NCBI GenBank assembly: GCA_030612225.1
Contig: JAUWOH010000109.1
Span: forward strand, 1 to 9,051
DNA length: 9,051 bases
Direction of reading: 5' to 3'
Source of the DNA: Desulfobacteraceae bacterium
Lineage (GTDB): Bacteria > Desulfobacterota > Desulfobacteria > Desulfobacterales > JAUWMJ01
Part shown: positions 5,961 to 9,051 of the stretch, piece by piece
Numbering within the stretch: position 1 is the stretch's first letter
Layout: each line of letters begins with the position of its first letter
Notes under the pieces: generated by a model
The model's database searches: none
The model's input: only the letters and a program-made list of their open reading frames with translations
Told to the model about the DNA's origin: nothing
Made by a program: the position numbers and the translations under genes

Positions 5961-7457
5961 ATGCAGCTAAGTAAATTTCCAAACAAAGAGCAGTTTCAGA
6001 GCTTGGCCAGGGATTATAACGTAATCCCGGTTTGTGTCGAGATCCTGGCAGATACGGAAACACCTGTTTCTCTTTTGAGAAAAATCTATAAAAACAAAGG
6101 GCCGGTCTTTCTTTTCGAGAGCGTGGAAGGTGGTGAGCGGTGGGGAAGATACAGTTTTATGAGCGCATCTGCCCGCAGTCATATAAGGGTTTATCCGGAT
6201 TTTGTCGAGATAGAAAATAACGGGGCTGCTGAAAAGATTCCTCATCAAAAGGACCCGTTAAATGTACTTAGAAATTTTATGAAAAGGTTTAAACCTGCCA
6301 ATGTGACGGGGCTTCCAAGATTCTGGGGAGGACTGGTCGGCTATTTAACATATGAGATGGTCTCTTTCTTTGAGGCGATTCCCAACAGATTGCCAAAAGA
6401 CAAACCTCTCGCTCATTTTATAATACCCGATGAGCTCCTTATATTCGACAATGTCCGCAATACGCTGCTTTGCGTTGTTATTTCCTTTACGGACGGGAAA
6501 GGAGATCCGGATAAAATATACGAAAACGTATGCAACCGCATCGAATCGATGCTGGCGGAAATGAAGCAGAATTTAAAGGTTTATCTTAAAGCAGGCGATT
6601 TGGTTGTCGGGAAAAGCAATAAGCTTACTGCCATGCTGAAAGATGAAGTCTTTCGATCAAAGGTTAAAAAGATTAAAAAGCATATTCGACAGGGAGATAT
6701 TATCCAGGCCGTCATTTCTCAACCCTTTGCATGTGAGGCACCTTTGGATCTGTGGTCATTATATCGTGTGCAGCGATTTATCAACCCGTCTCCATACCTT
6801 TATTTCCTTCATCTGGACAACCTGGCACTGGTGGGGTCTTCTCCTGAAACCATGGTCAGGCTGGAAAAGGGGATTGCGACTCTTCGCCCTATTGCAGGGA
6901 CTCGCCCCAGGGGTGAAAATGAACAGGGAGACAGGGCAAATGCAGATGAACTTTTAAAGGATGAAAAAGAGCGGGCAGAGCACCTTATGCTTGTCGATCT
7001 GGGGAGAAATGATCTTGGACGGGTGGCAAAAACAGGAACAGTACAAGTGACCGACCTTATGGTCGTGGAACGTTATTCGCATGTCATGCATCTGGTTTCA
7101 AACATATGCTGTGATTTGAAATCCGGCTTTGACGCATGGGATCTTCTTTCCTCCACATTTCCTGCCGGCACCCTGTCAGGAGCGCCCAAAGTAAGGGCCA
7201 TGGAAATTATTGACGAACTTGAACAGGAACCCAGGGGAGCATACGGCGGAGCGGTAGGTTATGTTTCTTTTGACGGGAACATGGATATGGCCATTATAAT
7301 CAGGACCGCCTGCATAGAAAACGGGCGGCTGACGGTTCGGGCCGGGGCCGGAATTGTGGCCGATTCCGATCCGGAAAAAGAACGAATTGAAACCGTTAAT
7401 AAGGCAATGGCCCTGCAGAAAGCACTGGAGCTGATGGATGGGGTCGCTGATAGCTGA
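5961..7457 (+). CDS. trpE: anthranilate synthase component I
   Basis: 498 residues, the normal family length. With TrpG it converts chorismate and glutamine to anthranilate, pyruvate and glutamate, the committed step of tryptophan synthesis. The N-terminal domain has the LFESVEGGERWGRYSF segment (51-66), matching the LLES region where tryptophan binds for feedback inhibition; the Ser is kept. The chorismate-binding domain shows PIAGTRPRGENEQGD (310-324), HLMLVDLGRNDLGRV (341-355), PAGTLSGAPK (401-410) and GAVGYVSFDGNMD (430-442). The start ATG has AAAGGA 7 nt upstream. Transcription is controlled by the leader attenuator just before it. The final codons and stop lie inside a heptamer repeat (7446-7480), so the last few residues (GVADS) may be repeat-derived. 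The gap to trpG is 303 nt, where TrpE and TrpG partners are often closely linked. Confidence 0.97.
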   Translation: MQLSKFPNKEQFQSLARDYNVIPVCVEILADTETPVSLLRKIYKNKGPVFLFESVEGGERWGRYSFMSASARSHIRVYPDFVEIENNGAAEKIPHQKDPLNVLRNFMKRFKPANVTGLPRFWGGLVGYLTYEMVSFFEAIPNRLPKDKPLAHFIIPDELLIFDNVRNTLLCVVISFTDGKGDPDKIYENVCNRIESMLAEMKQNLKVYLKAGDLVVGKSNKLTAMLKDEVFRSKVKKIKKHIRQGDIIQAVISQPFACEAPLDLWSLYRVQRFINPSPYLYFLHLDNLALVGSSPETMVRLEKGIATLRPIAGTRPRGENEQGDRANADELLKDEKERAEHLMLVDLGRNDLGRVAKTGTVQVTDLMVVERYSHVMHLVSNICCDLKSGFDAWDLLSSTFPAGTLSGAPKVRAMEIIDELEQEPRGAYGGAVGYVSFDGNMDMAIIIRTACIENGRLTVRAGAGIVADSDPEKERIETVNKAMALQKALELMDGVADS

Positions 7458-7480
7458 TAGCTCACAGCTGATAGTTGATA
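7446..7480 (+). repeat. heptamer array over the trpE stop codon (GCTGATA-like x5)
   Basis: Five contiguous 7-bp units: GCTGATA, GCTGATA, GCTCACA, GCTGATA, GTTGATA. The trpE stop TGA (7455-7457) falls in the second unit. Gain or loss of a unit downstream of the stop would be silent; the first unit encodes the last residues. Its period matches the array at 5620-5654 but its core differs. From 7481 to 7518 I see nothing beyond a purine-rich stretch. Confidence 0.7.
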
Positions 7481-7518
7481 GGAGAGGAAGTTGGGAGCTT
7501 ATGTATATAAACTGGAAA

Positions 7519-7744
7519 AGTGACTAAAGTGACTAAAGTGAGCTAAAGTGACTAAAGTTGTGGTGTCGCTCCGCTCCAGGCATCGCCTGCCTGCGCGTTG
7601 CGCACAGACAGGCCTTTGGCTTCAGGCTACGCTTTTCAAGCTACGCCCCGACAAGACGCCCTGGCAAGCCATTTTTATAAAAATAAAACAGACAGAATTC
7701 CTTAACTTTAGACACTTTAGTCACTTTAGCTCACTTTAGTCACT
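7519..7744 (+). mobile_element. MITE-like element, copy B, inside the trp operon
   Basis: A 226-bp unit with 41-bp terminal inverted repeats at 7519-7559 and 7704-7744. It is the inverted counterpart of copy A (1777-1941). Outer core segments are shared (GTGGTGTCGCTC at 7560-7571; GACAGAATTCCTT near the other end), but the core is 144 bp against 83 bp. The extra sequence lies around 7586-7660 and includes a GC-rich palindrome. The element begins 61 nt after the trpE stop and ends 2 nt before AAGGAG, the trpG ribosome site. AAAAG occurs at both edges (7516-7520 and 7745-7749), but it overlaps the element end, so a target duplication is not proven. In RNA the two termini could form a long stem between trpE and trpG. 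The 63-codon frame crossing it resembles no protein. Confidence 0.75.
7586..7612 (+). repeat. GC-rich hairpin within copy B
   Basis: The arms CCTGCCTGCGCG (7586-7597) and CGCACAGACAGG (7601-7612) pair over 12 positions with two C-A mismatches and a 3-nt loop TTG. Copy A lacks this block. Its REP-like look suggests a small palindromic repeat nested in the larger element. Confidence 0.55.
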
Positions 7745-7760
7745 AAAAGGAGATAAACAA

Positions 7761-8354
7761 ATGATAGTCATGATAGACAACTATGATTCTTTTACTTACA
7801 ACCTGGTGCAGTACATTGAAAGCCTGGGTGCTCGAGTGCTGGTATTCAGAAATGATGTCGTTTCCCTGTCAGTCATTGATGCCATGGGCCCGGCAGGGAT
7901 CGTTATATCTCCTGGGCCCGGCAGGCCGGAGTCTGCGGGAGCGACACTTTCCGTGGTAAAGGAGTATTCCGGACGAATTCCCATCCTTGGAGTATGCCTG
8001 GGGCATCAGGCTATTGCTGCTGCATTTGGAGGAGAAGTAGTATCATCAAAAAAGCTGATGCATGGAAAGACTTCAACCATAACATCTGATGGAAAAGCGC
8101 TGTTTCAAGGGATCAGCAAGCCTTTTAAGGCCATGCGGTATCATTCACTTGCAGTTTCAAAGGAGAACCTTCCGGAGTGCTTTGAAATCAGCGCTCAGTC
8201 GGAAGACGGAGAAATTATGGGGATTCGACACGAGAAGCATCCGACAGAGGGAATTCAATTTCATCCTGAATCTATAATGACACCGGTGGGGAAAAGGCTT
8301 TTAAGGAATTTTTTGAATATAACTGCGAAGGAGAATACAAATAATGTTTCGTGA
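7761..8354 (+). CDS. trpG: anthranilate synthase component II (glutamine amidotransferase)
   Basis: 197 residues, the usual length for a stand-alone TrpG/PabA. It hydrolyses glutamine and channels ammonia to TrpE. Class I amidotransferase features are complete: MIDNYDSFTYNLVQY (4-18), SPGPGRPESAG (50-60), the nucleophile elbow GVCLGHQAI with Cys79, MRYHSL (125-130), and the His168/Glu170 pair in FHPES. The start has AAGGAG at 7747-7752, 8 nt upstream, directly abutting the end of repeat copy B, so the ribosome site has been left intact. The gene overlaps trpD by 11 nt. It could also serve as PabA for folate synthesis (no pabA is visible in the window), but its place between trpE and trpD supports trpG. 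Confidence 0.95.
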   Translation: MIVMIDNYDSFTYNLVQYIESLGARVLVFRNDVVSLSVIDAMGPAGIVISPGPGRPESAGATLSVVKEYSGRIPILGVCLGHQAIAAAFGGEVVSSKKLMHGKTSTITSDGKALFQGISKPFKAMRYHSLAVSKENLPECFEISAQSEDGEIMGIRHEKHPTEGIQFHPESIMTPVGKRLLRNFLNITAKENTNNVS

Positions 8355-9051
8355 AAAACTAAACAAAATTGTTCAGGGAAATAACCTGAGCGAAACAGAA
8401 ATGTCTTTTATGATAAACGAAATTTTATCAGGTAATATCACTGATGTGCAGATCGGGGCATTTATGGCGGCACTTGCCACCAAGGGAGAAACCTTTGAAG
8501 AGCTTGCAGGAGCGGTAAATGCCATGCGCCGAAAGGCTTTACGGATTCAGGTTTCATCACCTGCGGTTGTGGACACATGCGGAACAGGTGGAGACGGTTT
8601 GCAGACTTTCAATATTTCAACTACTACGGCGTTCGTTGTGGCAGGTTGTGGCGTAACAGTCGCAAAGCATGGTAACCGGTCGGTTTCAAGTAAATGCGGT
8701 AGTGCGGACCTGCTGGAAGCGCTCGGTGTGAAACTGGATATACACCCTGAAATAGTGGAAGAAGCAATATCTGAAATCGGCATTGGATTTCTATTTGCAC
8801 CGCTGTATCACAGTGCAATGCGATATGCTGCCTGTGCAAGGAAAGAAGTTGGGCTTCGAAGTATTTTCAATATGCTGGGCCCGCTGACCAACCCGGCCGG
8901 GGTTAAATGCCAGCTCCTTGGAGTGTATGCACCTGAATTGACGGAGATGTTTGCAAATGCCCTCAAGCTTCTTGGAGCAAAGCGTGCCTTTGTTGTCCAC
9001 GGACATGACGGACTTGATGAAATATCTGTTTGTGACTCAACAAGAATTTCC
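8344..9051 (+). CDS. trpD: anthranilate phosphoribosyltransferase (5' part, runs off the window)
   Basis: The first 236 codons of TrpD, which transfers phosphoribose from PRPP to anthranilate, the second step of tryptophan synthesis. The family is about 340 residues, so roughly 100 are beyond the window. The PRPP-binding glycine loop CGTGGDG is at 79-85, NIST at 90-93, and KHGNRSVSS (108-116) follows. NMLGPLTNP (176-184) and the metal-binding DGLDE (222-226) are intact. ATG 8344 lies inside the end of trpG in another frame (11-nt overlap). AAGGAG (8328-8333) is 10 nt upstream, so translation is probably coupled. No amidotransferase domain is fused to it, unlike the enterobacterial trpGD fusion. 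Confidence 0.96.
   Translation, partial: MFREKLNKIVQGNNLSETEMSFMINEILSGNITDVQIGAFMAALATKGETFEELAGAVNAMRRKALRIQVSSPAVVDTCGTGGDGLQTFNISTTTAFVVAGCGVTVAKHGNRSVSSKCGSADLLEALGVKLDIHPEIVEEAISEIGIGFLFAPLYHSAMRYAACARKEVGLRSIFNMLGPLTNPAGVKCQLLGVYAPELTEMFANALKLLGAKRAFVVHGHDGLDEISVCDSTRIS

Noticed and set aside
5765..5986. Minus-strand 73-codon frame in the trp leader
   Set aside because: It is the complement of the leader peptide and both terminators, with no ribosome site or recognisable domain.
7548..7739. 63-codon frame across repeat copy B
   Set aside because: It lies inside the inverted-repeat element, reads through both termini, and is not kept in copy A.
7516..7749. AAAAG target-site duplication around copy B
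   Set aside because: The motif overlaps the element end and is low complexity. Copy A shows no matching duplication, so it was not counted as proof of transposition.
8344..8354. Frameshift at the trpG-trpD junction
   Set aside because: Both proteins have proper ends: trpG has its normal length and trpD its own ribosome site. It is an ordinary overlap.

Overview
The window looks like chromosomal DNA from a Gram-negative, mid-GC anaerobe, most likely a Desulfobacterota (delta-proteobacterial) lineage. That reading rests on protein style: a PAS/HATPase/receiver-type hybrid kinase remnant, a UB2H-containing PBP1b, Hsp33, and a trpE-trpG-trpD order with separate trpG. It is an inference, since no marker gene such as rRNA is present.

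Layout. Positions 1-540 (+) hold the decayed 3' end of a hybrid sensor kinase; its receiver domain is still open, but the kinase part is frameshifted. Facing it, with only 3 nt between stop codons, is a 12-helix MFS transporter (544-1701, -). Next comes a 165-bp MITE-like element (copy A, 1777-1941). A compact minus-strand operon follows, read from 5578 down: hslO (Hsp33 redox chaperone), mrcB (bifunctional PBP1b) and a small TPR lipoprotein that overlaps mrcB by 23 nt. The lipoprotein is a candidate outer-membrane activator of the PBP (LpoP-like).

The divergent intergenic region 5579-5960 is the richest non-coding part. It has a perfect 7-bp inverted repeat, a degenerate period-7 array, a sigma70-like promoter, and a complete ribosome-mediated tryptophan attenuator. 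The attenuator encodes a 25-residue leader peptide with three consecutive Trp codons. Its mutually exclusive RNA segments lead to two tandem intrinsic terminators. The segments read as a six-part chain: 1:2, 3:4 and 5:6 for the OFF state, 2:3 and 4:5 for the ON state. One stall event would therefore disarm both terminators.

The attenuator controls trpE (5961-7457), trpG (7761-8354) and trpD (8344 to the window end, partial), the first two steps of tryptophan synthesis from chorismate. The trpE-trpG gap of 303 nt is unusually long. It is filled by a heptamer array that carries the trpE stop codon, and by a second, larger MITE-like copy (copy B, 7519-7744) inverted relative to copy A, with the same 41-bp terminal inverted repeats.
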